Shown: positions 34,701 through 46,964, counted from the stretch's first letter. The stretch is DNA of 64,000 nt from Alviniconcha marisindica (GCA_018857735.1 JABMCL010002049.1:990001-1054000), one strand, 5' to 3'. Translations and numbers: made by a program. Notes: generated by a model not told the origin, from the letters alone.

Positions 34701-35253
34701 CACTGTAAAAATGTGTATTCTTGCATTGTAATAATTACTGATACATTCCAGTAATATCTGTGACATATCATTATTTGTTGTAACATTGTCAGTGTTATTA
34801 AGGCATGTGCAACTTCAATAAGCATCTGCTTGTGTGGACAAATGTAAGGTCTTCATGAATATATATACCTCCTCCATGTACACATATCAAGACATAATAT
34901 ATGCACAGGCATTTGCTTATAATGCTTTTGTTCAAGTGAGCCATATCTTTTTTATAGGTGCCTACCGCCGTAAACATTTCTTTGATGAAATGCCTGACAT
35001 TCCATACAGTTGAGTATGTTTTATATGTCGTGTTTGTCATTGTTATTGTTATTTCAGTATCATTCTAATTGACCAAACACCAGGGCATATCTCAATACTT
35101 GATTGTTGGTGATATTTATCAAAATTTACGCCAAGCAGTTGTGTACACAATGTGCTAGAAAATAAATTTTGTTTTCTAATGAACTAATGTGTTGGTTTTT
35201 TTATGAATGTATCTCATTGTGCAGAGCTGCCAATCAGATCTGGAATTCTCACT

Positions 35254-35269
35254 CTCTCTCTCTGTCACA

Positions 35270-35354
<85 letters not shown>

Positions 35355-35450
35355 CAAATGCAGATGCACATGTGCATGCACACACGCACAGATGCACATA
35401 ACCACACATGCATGCACACAAACACACACATTATATCTTTACACACACGG
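35254..35450 (+). repeat. (CA)n microsatellite with ATGCAC tail
   Basis: CT then CA repeats followed by ATGCAC-rich sequence. Confidence 0.93.
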
Positions 35451-35640
35451 CATATTCTCACAAATATGAAATGGTAAAACTGTTATGCATAAAGTCATGA
35501 AGAGTACATAGAACTGTGCCATGGAGAACAACAGCAAATACATGTATGCAAAAATTGCTACTACAGCTGAAGAGTGTTAAATTCACCATGAGCTTTACTG
35601 GATACCTGTTATAAAGTGCATTGACCAAGGGATTCTGGGA

Positions 35641-35850
35641 GTAGTGGCCTTCGTGGATGACCAAGAGCTGACAGGAGTGACAGAAGAGGAACACTTGGAC
35701 AGGCTTGACCGAGCGCTTCAGAGGATAGAGGAAGACTGCCTGAAACTGCAGATGTCCAAATGTGAGTTCCTCGGGGACTAGGTGGAGTATCTAGGTCACA
35801 TTATTGGCAAGAATGGAGTTCACCCTTTGCCTGAAAGGGTGATATTTGCT
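35641..35850 (+). pseudogene. Ty3/Gypsy reverse transcriptase relic
   Basis: In one frame: VVAFVDDQELTGVTEEEHLD, then RALQRIEEDCLKLQMSKCEF, an in-frame TAG at 35779, then VEYLGHIIGKNGVHPLPERV. This is the conserved end of the Gypsy RT palm and thumb; the catalytic YxDD is FVDD here. No LTRs, RNase H or integrase are visible nearby, so it is a solitary fragment. Confidence 0.82.
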
Positions 35851-36229
35851 AAAGGCTTGCAGACTAGAGTAAGCATTTCCCCTGTAGGAGTCATTTAGCA
35901 TTCCATCTTCTAAGCAAGCCGCTTCCTTCTTTCTCTCAGCATCCTCTCAATGTAGTCTTGTTATGTATCAATTCGTGGAATACAGTTGTAGCTCTAACAG
36001 ATTACATGTCTGTTCCTCTATTGATCATATTACACGTGCGAGTGACTGCAGTGTAACAATAGAAGAAAAAAATCAAATCTGTCTCTCGCATATTGTTGTA
36101 TGGTTGACACAACACCTAAATACCTTCAGAAAATGATAATTAGATTTGAGATACTCTGACAAATCTGAGAAATAAGCCACAAATCTCTGTAGCTGATGAC
36201 AAATCCCTTAGTTGATGACAAATCTCTGA

Positions 36230-36600
36230 GGACGGTGGTGGGATAGTTCAGTTGGTAGAGCATTGGACAGAAAAGTTGGATGTAATACTAATGCAGGTTT
36301 GATTTCCTGGTGTGAGAAGGGATTTTTCTTCCAGGGTCACCTTTCAGTGCCAAGTCTTTTATGGTGTTTGTGCCGAGCCCTTGTGCAATCACATGCATCA
36401 ATATTTGTACACACATTAAAAATCCCAAACACTGGCATCCACACCATGTTTTGCACACATGTAAATATTGTCACGCATGGGTAGGAATGGGTAGCACTGT
36501 TCTTGTGACTGCTGTAACCTCACCCAGGTAAGGCAACCCAAGTTTCCCTTGAGGGATAATGAAGTAATAAAAAATAAAAAATAAAATAAATAAATAAAAA
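36230..36600 (+). mobile_element. tRNA-derived SINE, family B
   Basis: Head GGGATAGTTCAGTTGGTAGA with A-box form and GCAGGTTTGATTTCC B-box form, body GGGTAGCACTGTTCTTGTG and tail TTCCCTTGAGGGATAATGAA followed by A-rich sequence. Confidence 0.7.
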
Positions 36601-36609
36601 ACAAAACAA

Positions 36610-37020
36610 AAAAACAATGATAATTTTTGAGAAAATGGGGTAAAAGTCCATTCTGTCACAAATTTCAAAATCGTGATGTATGAGATCAAGATCAAGGTAT
36701 TTTTCATAATTCTGCAGATAAATTAAAAATGTAATGTTGTCATTTGCTGTGTTTATTGCCAATAGACTTCTGAATCAAAATTTTAAATGTATAGTACTTT
36801 GACCACAAGACAAAATTTGGAATAAATGTACTATGCAATCAAACCTGTCTTATCAATTTATGATAATTATTAATTTGCTAACTAGTTCAAGTACAAAGAT
36901 TTTTGCCTGCTGTTGCTACATGGGGAAAGCAACCTAAATTTGCCATAAAATTTTTTTTAAAAGTGAGCATGTTTTTGCAGAATCTCTTTTCACTCTGCAA
37001 GTCCTCATCATCATAAATTA
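36610..37020. other. AT-rich, no gene recognised
   Basis: No coding or repeat signal identified. Confidence 0.4.
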
Positions 37021-37027
37021 AAACATC

Positions 37028-37032
37028 TCTCT

Positions 37033-37094
<62 letters not shown>
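37028..37094 (+). repeat. (CT)n microsatellite
   Basis: Nearly perfect CT repeat with one CC interruption. Confidence 0.95.
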
Positions 37095-37096
<2 letters not shown>

Positions 37097-37099
37097 TTT

Positions 37100-39720
37100 A
37101 AGAAAACTTTATAATGTGCAAATGGTTACACTGCTACTTGTACACGCAATGAAAAGACAAATTCGAATAAGCTCTGAGGAAGCCATTGTAAAATTTGTAT
37201 TTCACAGACAATTCGTAATGCAAATTATTCGTTTCTTTCGATTGCAATGACATCTTCTACACGACTTCTACTTTCGATATTAAATCAGGGGAGGCCCTTC
37301 TACTAAATTTGCCGCAACTTTGCAAGTGCTTTCCCTTGTATCAAAGTTCGCGTTCTTTCTTTGCACTGCGGACAGGTAAATGTCATTCAGCTAAATTAAT
37401 TGTTTATGGTTATACATAGTGCAGTTATTTTTATAGGCTGACATTATTATCTAATAATGTTTGCATTAGCATCAGAACGGATGTCTCAACAAATGCGTAT
37501 GAAACAAAGTGAAAATAGTCTTGTTCTTTTTCGACCTTTCGATTTTCATTTTGCGGGTTTCATCATACAGCCAGGTTCACTGGGTGGTGATGGTGTTGTA
37601 CCACAAACGGTCCAAAAGAATCAAAATGTGTATTCACTGTCTTTGTGTGTGCGAATGTAGTTTACCATTAGCTTGTCCAAAACGGGTGCATAATGTTATA
37701 AGTGACGTTGAACGGTCGCCACGATGCCCCAAATCTTGATAAGTTGATGCAATCAATGGCACGATGTCGCCTCACTGCGCCCCACTCGCAGGCGTAGTGA
37801 ACCTGAATATGAGATGTCACGTAATCTGAGGTGACATTTAAACGACCAGAGGGGCCAAAAGATCAACCCCGACCGGCAAAACTAACCATCACCTATCCCT
37901 GTTTTAGTTAATGTCTACATCCTGACGAGGACAGTTTGCTAAACTCGCACTTGAAAGACAACTAGGTGCCAGGTGGGATCCTCAGCACCAGATGCTGGCA
38001 GAGAATTCCAGATTGGAATTATCTCTGGAAAACAACAGGACTTAAAACTGTTCTTTGTTCTTGCAGGGGTTATATATATTTAAACTATATCACTTATTAG
38101 TATATAAATTATAATCATTATGTACATAATATCCATAATCCATGATGACATTGGTATATATACATTATAATTATAATAATGTCTAAATTTCAGCAAGTGG
38201 TTAAAATCTACTGTAGTTCTTCTTCCTTTTCAAATGTTGCTTAAATCCACAGAGACCATAAGGACTATTAGGGACGGGGAGCCCAGGATGTCCACCTCAA
38301 CTTTCACACAGCTCCTGAGCTATGGTGTAGTTGTACTATGATTGTCCTTTATATAAATTATAATATTCATTTTATTGTATCAGCTGAACTGCTCATACTC
38401 ATAGTCGCATACTGTTTTACTTTTAGTCTATTGCCTGCTATTGCACTAGCATCAACAGATTATTGGTAAGGCCGATAGAGTTAGTGCTTGGATTTTAGCA
38501 TCCTGTCAACCGCCAAAGGTCATCTCAGGATGTTTGTCAATGTCATATATATGACTTGATATGTATGTATATATAATTAGTATTATAATTTAAAAGATCA
38601 TAAAACTGTTTTGTTTCAAACAATGTTTGCTTGCATTGCATGTAATTGTTATTGTCCATGCCTGTTTTGGATGCCAAATAAAACCTGTACCAGTGTTTGT
38701 CAACAAGTCCCAAGAGTTTCAAAGGAGTTAAGTGCTCTTGCTGATTGAATGCTACATGGCAGGCTGTTCAGACTGTTAAAGAATTATGCATAAAGGCTGA
38801 ACTGAGTTTTTGTTTCTCGCCAGTATTCTGTGAAAATAAAAATAAAGCCATGAACCTTTAATTTTGACTTTATCTCACACATTGTTCAGAAAAGATAAAA
38901 AATTAACTTTATCGTGACATCCTATGGTGTAATGGTGAGTAAGTTTTACATCGATCATTTTATGGCAGATCATAATGTTAAGATCATAGTACTTAGTAGC
39001 ACCAGGAAGGATAATATTAACAATAAGCAGCCAGCTTCCTCTGAATTGTGAAGGTCAGTTGAGGTCACTTTATCCTGTCAGTAATGGGTCTACAGTCAAT
39101 TCATATTTGTGGCTGTGGAGAAACAACAAAGTTATGGATACAGTGTTGCTGGCCAGGAATAACAGATGAGATTTCCATTGGCTAACATTACCTTCCTTCA
39201 CTGTATCAGCTGATATATTTATTTACTGGTATGCTTATTAAGCATTCTACATTGATTTTTTTTTACAAAAATGTTTATGACAAAGGTTATCTGTTGGCTA
39301 GAATCCTTATACGGCTTAGAAAAACAGTACCATCCAAAGACCTTGTTTGCCCAGCTGGTAGGGGAAAAAAAGAAGATTTTATTTTATTTTAAAGGGGACC
39401 TCAAACAGACCTTACTATCAATAAGAATGGAATAAAAACTTGCGGCACTTGCAGTAGTTTTTGAGTGGGTCTGTGGTTTAATTTGTTAAAAATAGATGTT
39501 AGAAAATTGCAAAAATTAAGCTGTGACAGGCATGAATGCCACTACACTGACCTAATCTGTGATATTGCAAACAAGTCTGGCATGTTTGGCAGAAGTTCTG
39601 TGATGAGTAAACCTTTGTCTGCTCTTCAAAAGTAGAAAGTGAACCAACATGGCTGCACACCAAGGAGCTCAGATTTGAAGCAGAAAGCAATTCTGTTGCT
39701 TAAACATTGATTCATAGATC
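37100..39720. other. No gene recognised; possible first exon of the MGST3 gene
   Basis: GC content rises near 37280-37380, where CTGCGGACAG is followed by gtaaat, a donor-like site. A family A-related tail lies at 38225-38335 (ATCCACAGAGACCATAAGG, TATTAGGGACGGGGAGCC). The remainder is AT-rich. Confidence 0.3.
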
Positions 39721-39734
39721 TATAAACCATATGA

Positions 39735-39771
<37 letters not shown>

Positions 39772-39774
<3 letters not shown>

Positions 39775-40116
39775 GGGTCGCGCTCATTGCAAAAATTTGC
39801 GTAAATATTGCATTTTGTGAGTGCCATACGCATTTTAGCCACATCCCTGGTCACCCTATGCAAAATGGTCAATTTAATACTGTCTGCCCTGTAACTCAAC
39901 ACTAGATCTACTTGCAAACTAGATCTACTAGGGCACACACTTTAACAGTCACTTTTAGATCATGAGTATACCTAGATCTAGGATAACGTCCTTTTCCTTT
40001 TTCTTGCATGCTAATTATAGTGTTGGTTTTTGCTCTAGGCATTTTTCATACCACTGATGCAAAACATGACATGTTGTGCATAAACCAACGCAAATCACTT
40101 AAATTCAGCGCAACCC

Positions 40117-40119
<3 letters not shown>
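39772..40119. mobile_element. hAT-like miniature element inserted in a (TA)n tract
   Basis: The left end CAGGGGTCGCGCT and the right end reversed, CAGGGGTTGCGCT, form terminal inverted repeats, continuing with TTTGCG in both arms. The CAGGGG terminus is typical of hAT elements. The 348-bp element is flanked on both sides by TATATATA, compatible with an 8-bp target duplication but not distinguishable from the host TA repeat. No transposase. Confidence 0.72.

Positions 40120-40171
<52 letters not shown>
40120..40171 (+). repeat. (TA)n microsatellite
   Basis: TA repeat on the right flank of the hAT-like element; the left flank is 39744-39771. Confidence 0.95.
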
Positions 40172-40175
<4 letters not shown>

Positions 40176-40865
40176 TAGAGCCTGCAAATGAAAAATGTGC
40201 ACATTTTCAGGCTGACTTAGATCATTGTTTGGAGTACCTTTTAAAGATTTTGTTTCAAAATAAAGGCTTGTTAATTTTTGAAGGAATTTAGAAAAACTTA
40301 ATTCTTTTCTCAGTACACCCTTTGACCTGAGAATGAGCTGTATGGAGTATGATTGATATGTCTCATGCTTGCTTACACTGTTTGAAAAAAACACTATCAC
40401 TATCACTATCAGCATGTGACAGGATAGTCAGTATGACTTCTGCAACAGTACAAGTACAAATGAATTCTCTGGGATATCACTTTTATGAACCTACTCTTTC
40501 AAGTCTGTGTGTACAGAACCAGAGACAGCAAAATTTGAACAAATAGAAAATAATCATGCCTAAATCGGTTTGTATGGATACGAAAATGGCATCAGGTTGT
40601 ACTCCTACAGTCTTAATCTTACTGAAATGATATCTTGATTAGACCAGCGTGTGGTGCATGTTGCTGCTACAGAGCTCTCCATATAGCCGTATTATATATG
40701 TAATTGAATGTATTGTATGTGTTTCGGGCTGTGACCCTTTAACCTTTTCTTTCCTGTCCTTTTTCTTTTCTGATTGGGTGGGAGTTTTATGGCCCCAATT
40801 ATCTGAAGTGTTAAAACTTGTGTGCTGGGCTCACCACGTCCTCTTTCCCCCACTGTCCCTGCAGT

Positions 40866-40929
40866 AGCAGGTCGTCAGTTAGTAATAGTTCGAGCTGCTG
40901 CCTATGCATCTGATTCAGGGGAGAGCCTG
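40866..40929 (+). other. Candidate 5' untranslated exon of the MGST3 gene
   Basis: CACTGTCCCTGCAG before it and gtaagtag after it make a well-formed exon. Joined to 42386 it would carry a 15-codon upstream ORF beginning MHLIQGRAY and ending just before the MGST3 ATG. Inference only. Confidence 0.3.
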
Positions 40930-41584
40930 TAAGTAGTTATTTTTCTCTGATTTGTTGTTCTGTTGTTTCTCAATGATGTAAATGATGTATGTTACCATGT
41001 TCACAATGTGCCTTGATTGTGGTTCTTGAACACGTGGGTAATTTCAGCATCAGATTGCCGCCTGGTTGCAGCCGCCATGGCGTCAGTGTACATTGTATGT
41101 GTGTTCAAATTTCAAGCCTTTATACTGTGAAGTGACCAGCGCTTCCATCATGTATGCAACTAACCTTGGTTAGCTGATAATGTGATATGTAGCTAGTATG
41201 TTATGCTAGTTTGAGTGATGCTTTGCCAATGCAAAGTTATCCCTCTAAGCTACTAAAGTATGGTTCCTTTGTGTGGCCGTGCAGATCTCTGTGCAGCATA
41301 ACTTATTTGTTTAGTAGAGCATACACCGTTTCCTGGTTAGTGCAAATAAAAGTTATGTTATAGCTGCTTCCCTTACTCCCCACTCCGCTCCCCTACATAT
41401 ATATATTATATATACCCATATGCAGATGAAATATCTCCTGTTCACACATTCTCTGTTTTGTTTGTTTGTTTATTTTATACAATGAACTTTTAATTTATAA
41501 TAATAATAATAATAGAGATGACTCATTGTGGTATTATCAATAGCTATGATAATGCTTGGTGTTATATTGTGTATATCATTGTCT

Positions 41585-41806
41585 CGCAGACTCTTTGAGT
41601 CGTCTCGTTTTGTGCATTTCTCTGATGAAAAACACCTCAAATTCAAAATTCCCAAAACCAGTATCAAAACTTTTGATCAGTGCTCATTTACATTTGTGTC
41701 CCCTTGTGTCTGGAACTTGGTGCCTGCTGATCTGAGAAATGCTGTCTCACTTGCCTGTTTTATATCTCAGCTGAAAGCTCACCTGTTCCATCTAGCTTTC
41801 AGCTAA
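41585..41806 (+). pseudogene. LINE reverse transcriptase C-terminal fragment
   Basis: Encodes FDQCSFTFVSPCVWNLVPAD, LRNAVSLACFISQLKAHLFH and LAFS with a stop, the standard non-LTR element C-terminus (FxxxxPxxWNxLP..L..FKxxLKxHLF). AAAACACCAACTTACTTAC follows at 41870, the same tail style as family D, suggesting that family uses this LINE's machinery. Confidence 0.8.
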
Positions 41807-42014
41807 TCTTTTTATGTACTTATTATTACCAGAATCTAGTACAGTAGTAGGCTAGCTGCTCTTTCAGATAAAACACCAACTTACTTACATTCAGATAAAA
41901 GGTGACATGTCTGTATATGGGTCACGGAGTGTGGAAGGAGGCATACAAATTATGAATAGAGGGAGGGGAAAGAAGAGGAACCAGGAGAGAGCCAGGCAAG
42001 GTGGTGGGATGGGG

Positions 42015-42045
42015 TGTGTGTGTGGTGGTGGGGGGGGGGGGGGGA
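42015..42045 (+). repeat. GT/G-rich tract
   Basis: GTGTGTGTGG followed by a run of G. Confidence 0.85.
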
Positions 42046-42410
42046 GAGAGAAAAACTGAAAAGGAGTTTTTGAGACAGTAAATTAGTAATTCACTAAATG
42101 ACTAATTGTAATGCATATTTGAGTGGGCGATGGGAGACTGATTGGTGCCTGTGTGTGTTTGCTTGAGTGTGTATACATGTATAATGATAATATATATATA
42201 TGATTATGTTTATGGTAAATACTGTACTAAGGTTCTCTTTGTTGAAATGTATGTAAATGTGGTTTTTGTCAAGTTGTTCACACAATGCTGTGAGTTTAAC
42301 ACGTGTTAGAAAATAACACTTTATAAGAGTGGTCTATTATTAGTATTGCATTATCAATCTATGGCTAATGTTTGCTGTTTTGCAGATATTCTTCAAGCCT
42401 ACCTCTAGCC

Positions 42411-42548
42411 ATGACTTTGTCCAAGTTTGCCGGCTGCCTGCCTGAGGGCTATGGCTACGTTGTGTTGGTGGGCTGTGTGGGAAACACCTTCCTCAACATG
42501 TGGTTGGCCATCAATGTTGGCCGTGCTCGCAAACGACTTGATGTTCCG
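42411..42548 (+). CDS. MGST3: MGST3-like exon 1
   Basis: 46 codons, beginning MTLSKFAGCLPEGYGYVVLV. The acceptor TTTTGCAG ends at 42385, leaving 25 nt before the ATG. Donor gtaaga. Confidence 0.9.
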
Positions 42549-45414
42549 GTAAGAAGAATTTGTGTGTATGTGTGTGTGTGTGGGGGTTGCATGCATGCTT
42601 GTGTGTGCACTCATGTGGATGTGTATATATATATATGTTAATAAAACTTAATTGTTATGTCGTGTTATATGATAATTGTTATATTATGTGTGTTGAAAGC
42701 AATTAAGTCATGCATGCCCTGACATAAACGGTGAAACATATATATGCATAAAAAAATCATTCTGGTTCCAAGACATTAAGTGATTTACTAGATGCAGCAC
42801 GAAAGGTAGTAAATAAGTAATAAGGCATCACCTTGTGTTAGGCGGAAAAGCTGGTTAAGAAACTCTTCACAGCTCAAGACCAGGTTCAGCATGTAACTTG
42901 CCCCCATTGTAATTAATACTTGTGTGCATCAGTTCCATTGTAACGTTATGCCATTTTGACTGTGAATTCTTTGTTGCCAGTATCCCGAGATGTACAGCAG
43001 CAGCAGCAAGGAGTTTAACTGCATCCAGAGGGCTCACCAGAACACGTAAGTTGTCACTTGCAATGCTCACCAGGGTATTATTTTATTATATTTATATGCA
43101 AGTTATTATCCAAGCTGGTAATTGTAAGCTTTAATAGTCTGTGGAACCCTCTTATGAGTTACATGGTCTAAAATGTGGATGAAATCATGCCAGAACAGCA
43201 ATCTGGCTTCAGGGCTTTATTAAGCAGTGCCCCTAAATGCTGAAATACCTTCTCTCAAACAGTGAAACACAGTGATTCTGAGTCTTCATCTACTTTAAAA
43301 AAAAAAAGTATTAATTTATTTTTACGACTCCAGTTCATTTTTTTTCCAAATCAGTCACTGCATGATTATCCACCACACGTTTTTCTAGCACAGTCATTTG
43401 GGAGATACAGTGGCTGAGACATCTTGGCTTCACATTCATTGGCTAATGTTTCACACAGTAGAGATCCAGGATTGTTCCTGGGTGGACCCAGGCTCAGCAC
43501 TGTATCTTCTAGTCTGGCAGAGTCACTGGACTTGATTTTTAGTCCCTTGGATACAGGTGAAAGTTGTGTTGGGTCCATGTGCCTCTGGCCCCACATGTAG
43601 AAGACCCCTAGGCAGTTGGAAATCAAAGAAGAGTGGAGGTTTCCCTGCCTGCCCTGGCAAAAGTAGTGGATAATCCCTATTGCAACACAGTAGGTAAACA
43701 CTGAAACATGCATACACTGGTAGCACTGGGTAGTGCTGCTCTTGTAGCTCCTGTAGTCTTACTGTAGTCTTCAACATCAGATGACCCAACTCTTCTGCAG
43801 GGTGCTGATGAAGAATGAAATCTAAAAAACTCAAACTTATGCACACGCATACACACACACACACACACACACAGGAAAACAAAGATTGTAATACCAGAAA
43901 CAGATTGCACTAAAGCATCGTGATGGTGTTAACCTGACATTTCACCCCCACCACCTCTGTGTTTCAGACTGGAAATTCAGGGACAATTCCTGGCTATGCT
44001 GTTCCTTGGCGGATTGCAATACCCAGTAAGTAACACAACTTGGTGAAAGTTGCTCTGTGTAATATTTAGCCTGTGCTGAATTGTGTAGTTTTAGAGCTCT
44101 GCTTGTATAGAATTTCAGCAGTTTGGGTTTTTGTAAAGTCCAGAATGAAATCAAAACAGCGTGCGAGAAAATCAGCAGAGGGAGAAAAAAAATGAACCCA
44201 AAAAACAACTGACAAATGACATGATGTGATTGATTGGTAAAGGTTGGAGGGTGATTGAATTTTAGGATGGTGTTTAACCAGAGGTAGGGGTGGGGGGTCC
44301 TCGGAAGAAGAGAGAACTTTTGACATTGGAAAGTTTTTTTAAAATTGTCTGATGCATTGCATTGTTGTCCTGTGTGCTTCTGCAAACAGTCCTTGCTGAG
44401 TGCACAGGTCTGTGGTACCAGTGCATTGTTTCTGGGTGAAATCTGACTCAAAACAGACCACTCTGAATCTGCCCTTCAGACTCTTGAGAGAACGTGCTTC
44501 CTCAACAGCTTTTCACAAACACCTGAAACTTGTCAGTTCTTGGCTGAGTGTTGAACTGGTGCAGTGGCTGAAAAGCTTCCTCGACACCGCAGCCGCTACC
44601 TGCCAGGACTGATGCCAGAGGTTGTTGTGTAGTGGGTGTGTACAGCAGATGTTCCGTTGTCATTCTGCCAGGCTGACATGTGACAGGGGCATGGTTTTCG
44701 CTGACTAGTTCTCATTCTGGTAAAGAGGCGGTGGTTCAGGTGGTATTGACCCAGGCGCAGTGTGCATCCTTATGTGAACTGACAGGGTGATGAAAAATGT
44801 ATTTCACGTCAGAATGCTAGCATTTGGTGGGGTGCTTTGCCCCATTAATGTGTTTGTAAAATGAGGGTACATATGCCTTTGTTTCTCAATCTCCCATACT
44901 TCTACTTGTGTGCTTGTGCAGAAAATCTCAGCAGGAGCAGGTGCGGTGTACCTGATCGCTCGGGTTGTTTATGCCTTGGGCTACTACTCAGGGGGTAAGC
45001 TTATTCTCAGCAATTTGTCGCTGGTGGTCCTGTTTTTGGCTTGGAAACTCAGTTTTTATCACTGTTTGAAAGACACACTGAAAAAGGTCCTTGAAGCACA
45101 GTAATAGTTATACATTTGGGGCGAAATTGTGCATGCTTACATAATATTAATAATGGAAATTTGTAAAGCGCCTACCCTGTGGCTCAAAGCACTGAACAAG
45201 CATACACACATAATGTACATTGAAATGGAAAATGTTATCCAAAAAAATAATTATATATCGACAAGTATTCAAGCATAATTATGCAAAAGATGCATGCGCG
45301 CGCACACACACACACACACTGTACAGACTGATGGGGAGTGAAGGACAATGTGGTTTAACTGAAATATTCTGAGAAGAGAAATGTCTTGAGTTGACCTTTG
45401 AAGTGTGTGTGTGT

Positions 45415-45450
<36 letters not shown>

Positions 45451-46173
45451 GAAAGAGAGAAGAAAAAAGAGAGAGTGTGTGTTAAGTGTCTGTGAGAGAG
45501 AGAGATTGAATATGTGGATGATTTTCTTTCCATATCATTTAATGTCCATATTGGAAATAAGTTGAGTGTTTTTTTTGTTTTGTTTTTACCCAGTTATGGC
45601 AAAGTAAAATTTCCAGCAGGGGATTAATGAAGTATTAAAAACATGACAAAGCATGTTGAAACTGCTTTTATTATGTGGCAGCACTTCAGTTCAAGATCAG
45701 TCAGTAAAATACCTTTCAACAGTGAATGAGGCATACAGTACTGTAATGTAAAAAAGTATAATAATGTAATGTAAAATACATAGTTGGATTTAACTGTATT
45801 TATTTATAACTTTTATATGTGGCTAATTGTAATGTTTTGTTTATTTGTTAATGTTCTGTATGAATGGAACGTCACCAAGACAAATTCCTGTGCACATTTA
45901 AATGTCACTGGCGATTAAATATCCTTGTACTTACATAACTTACAAGATGCTTACACCTAACATGAGCCTGAAGCACACAATACAAAAACAACAGTGTAGG
46001 TGGCAAGACTGTTAAGCACATGTCGTGTCAACACTTGACTTGATTTTAAGCATTAACCTTTTGTTTGTCAAGACCCTAGCAAGCGCCGGTGGGGAGCCTT
46101 TGGCCACCTGGCAGAGCTGTGCCTTCTGGGTAACGCCATTTCCTTTGGTGCACACCTGCTGAAGTGGGTGTGA
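42411..46173 (+). CDS. MGST3: Microsomal glutathione S-transferase 3-like MAPEG protein (five exons; span includes introns)
   Basis: A small integral membrane enzyme of the MAPEG family, expected in the endoplasmic reticulum. Homologues conjugate glutathione to lipid electrophiles and reduce lipid hydroperoxides. Coding exons are 42411-42548, 42981-43045, 43968-44025, 44922-44994 and 46073-46173: 435 nt, 144 aa and a stop, phases closing, against 152 aa in human MGST3. Seen: N-terminal YGYVVLVGCVGNTFLNMWLA (TM1), AINVGRARKRLDVPYPEMY, the hallmark FNCIQRAHQNTLE (conserved Arg, His and Asn), LAMLFLGGLQYP (TM2), ARVVYALGYYSG (TM3) and a last helix ending LLKWV. The C-terminal Cys residues of mammalian MGST3 are absent. 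The ATG has G at -3. The preceding part of exon 1 is in frame but looks untranslated. Confidence 0.95.
42981..43045 (+). CDS. MGST3: MGST3-like exon 2
   Basis: Encodes YPEMYSSSSKEFNCIQRAHQ then NT, with the catalytic loop. Phase 2 end before gtaagt. Confidence 0.94.
43425..43800 (+). mobile_element. SINE, family B
   Basis: Shares CCCCTAGGCAGTTGGAAATC, AAAGAAGAG, GTAGCACTGGGTAGTGCTG and the overall layout with 46965-47400. In MGST3 intron 2. Confidence 0.7.
43968..44025 (+). CDS. MGST3: MGST3-like exon 3
   Basis: Completes Thr, then LEIQGQFLAMLFLGGLQYP. Phase 0 end before gtaagt. Confidence 0.93.
44400..44640 (+). mobile_element. Degraded LINE 3' fragment
   Basis: Reads FRLLRERASSTAFHKHLKLV, resembling the LINE C-terminal FKxxLK block. 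Nucleotide similarity to 30345-30490 (CTGAGTGTTGAACTG against CTGAGTGCTGAATTG). In MGST3 intron 3. Confidence 0.45.
44922..44994 (+). CDS. MGST3: MGST3-like exon 4
   Basis: Encodes KISAGAGAVYLIARVVYALG then YYSG, third membrane helix. Ends one base into an Asp codon before gtaagc. A read-through frame runs 100 bp into the intron but has no family similarity. Confidence 0.94.
45150..45300 (+). mobile_element. Dispersed repeat, family C
   Basis: TAATGGAAATTTGTAAAGCG then CCTACCCTG and CACACATAATGTACATTG. Matches 33525-33700. Confidence 0.65.
45415..45449 (+). repeat. 35-bp poly-G run
   Basis: Uninterrupted G after (GT)n, in MGST3 intron 4. Confidence 0.95.
46073..46173 (+). CDS. MGST3: MGST3-like terminal exon 5
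   Basis: Completes Asp, then PSKRRWGAFGHLAELCLLGN and AISFGAHLLKWV with TGA. The GHLAELCLLG helix matches MGST3. Confidence 0.94.
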
Positions 46174-46398
46174 GACCTGAATGCAATCCTGTGCACAGGG
46201 TATGGACCTGCTTTATTTTTTTCTCTTTTTTTCATATCTTGTCACCTCCCAGGTTTATTGATGTGAAGGCATATGATTTTTGAAAGATTTCAAGTTCTGA
46301 TCTTACCAAAAGCATTTTGTTTCCACAAAGTGCATAACAATTAAGAGGGGGAATTTGATGTGTGGAAATGAACACAACTAGAGTTGGTGTTCTGGAGA

Positions 46399-46400
<2 letters not shown>

Positions 46401-46429
<29 letters not shown>

Positions 46430-46436
46430 GCCCCCC
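46401..46436 (+). repeat. Poly-C run with one G
   Basis: 29 C, one G, then six C, about 230 bp after the MGST3 stop. Confidence 0.95.
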
Positions 46437-46964
46437 AATTTGTTCTTTTAACCTTTTATGCCAATATGTGTTTGGATATTCACATCAGCTGCAGACAAAT
46501 GACTCAAAGGTGAGGACTGTCAGTGAGTGGCCATGCTGTAACAGTACTTAAAAACAGGTCAGCTGAAAAGAACTTTCTGGTGGAACAACTCCAAAGGAAC
46601 AGTCCTTATAATTTACATGGGTGTGGGTGATCGCATTATAATCGTAACACATTCCTAGTGCACTGATATCTCTGTACTGTACATATGTGAGGTTCAAAGT
46701 AAGGTGTGGTGTTTATACTGAAACCTGTACAGGGGAACTGCAACATTTAGTTTTTTAAATTGTAAAACCTTCAGCTTTCAACAGTTCTCTCTGGCTTGTG
46801 GAAGGGAGTTTAACTATTGTGCGAATGTTCAAGCAAAAATAGAAATGTTGGTGTAATGCATGTAGTAAACTAGTTTTTCAGTGGTCTATAGGGGAATGTG
46901 AAAGCTCGCAGTCCTTTGTGTATCCCTGTCATTATTTCAGAAAATGGATACTTTTGCCATTTGG

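Noticed and set aside
44910..45104. 64-codon frame reading through MGST3 exon 4 into its intron
   Set aside because: A clear gtaagc donor and a matching final exon at 46073 that completes the family fold make it a shadow.
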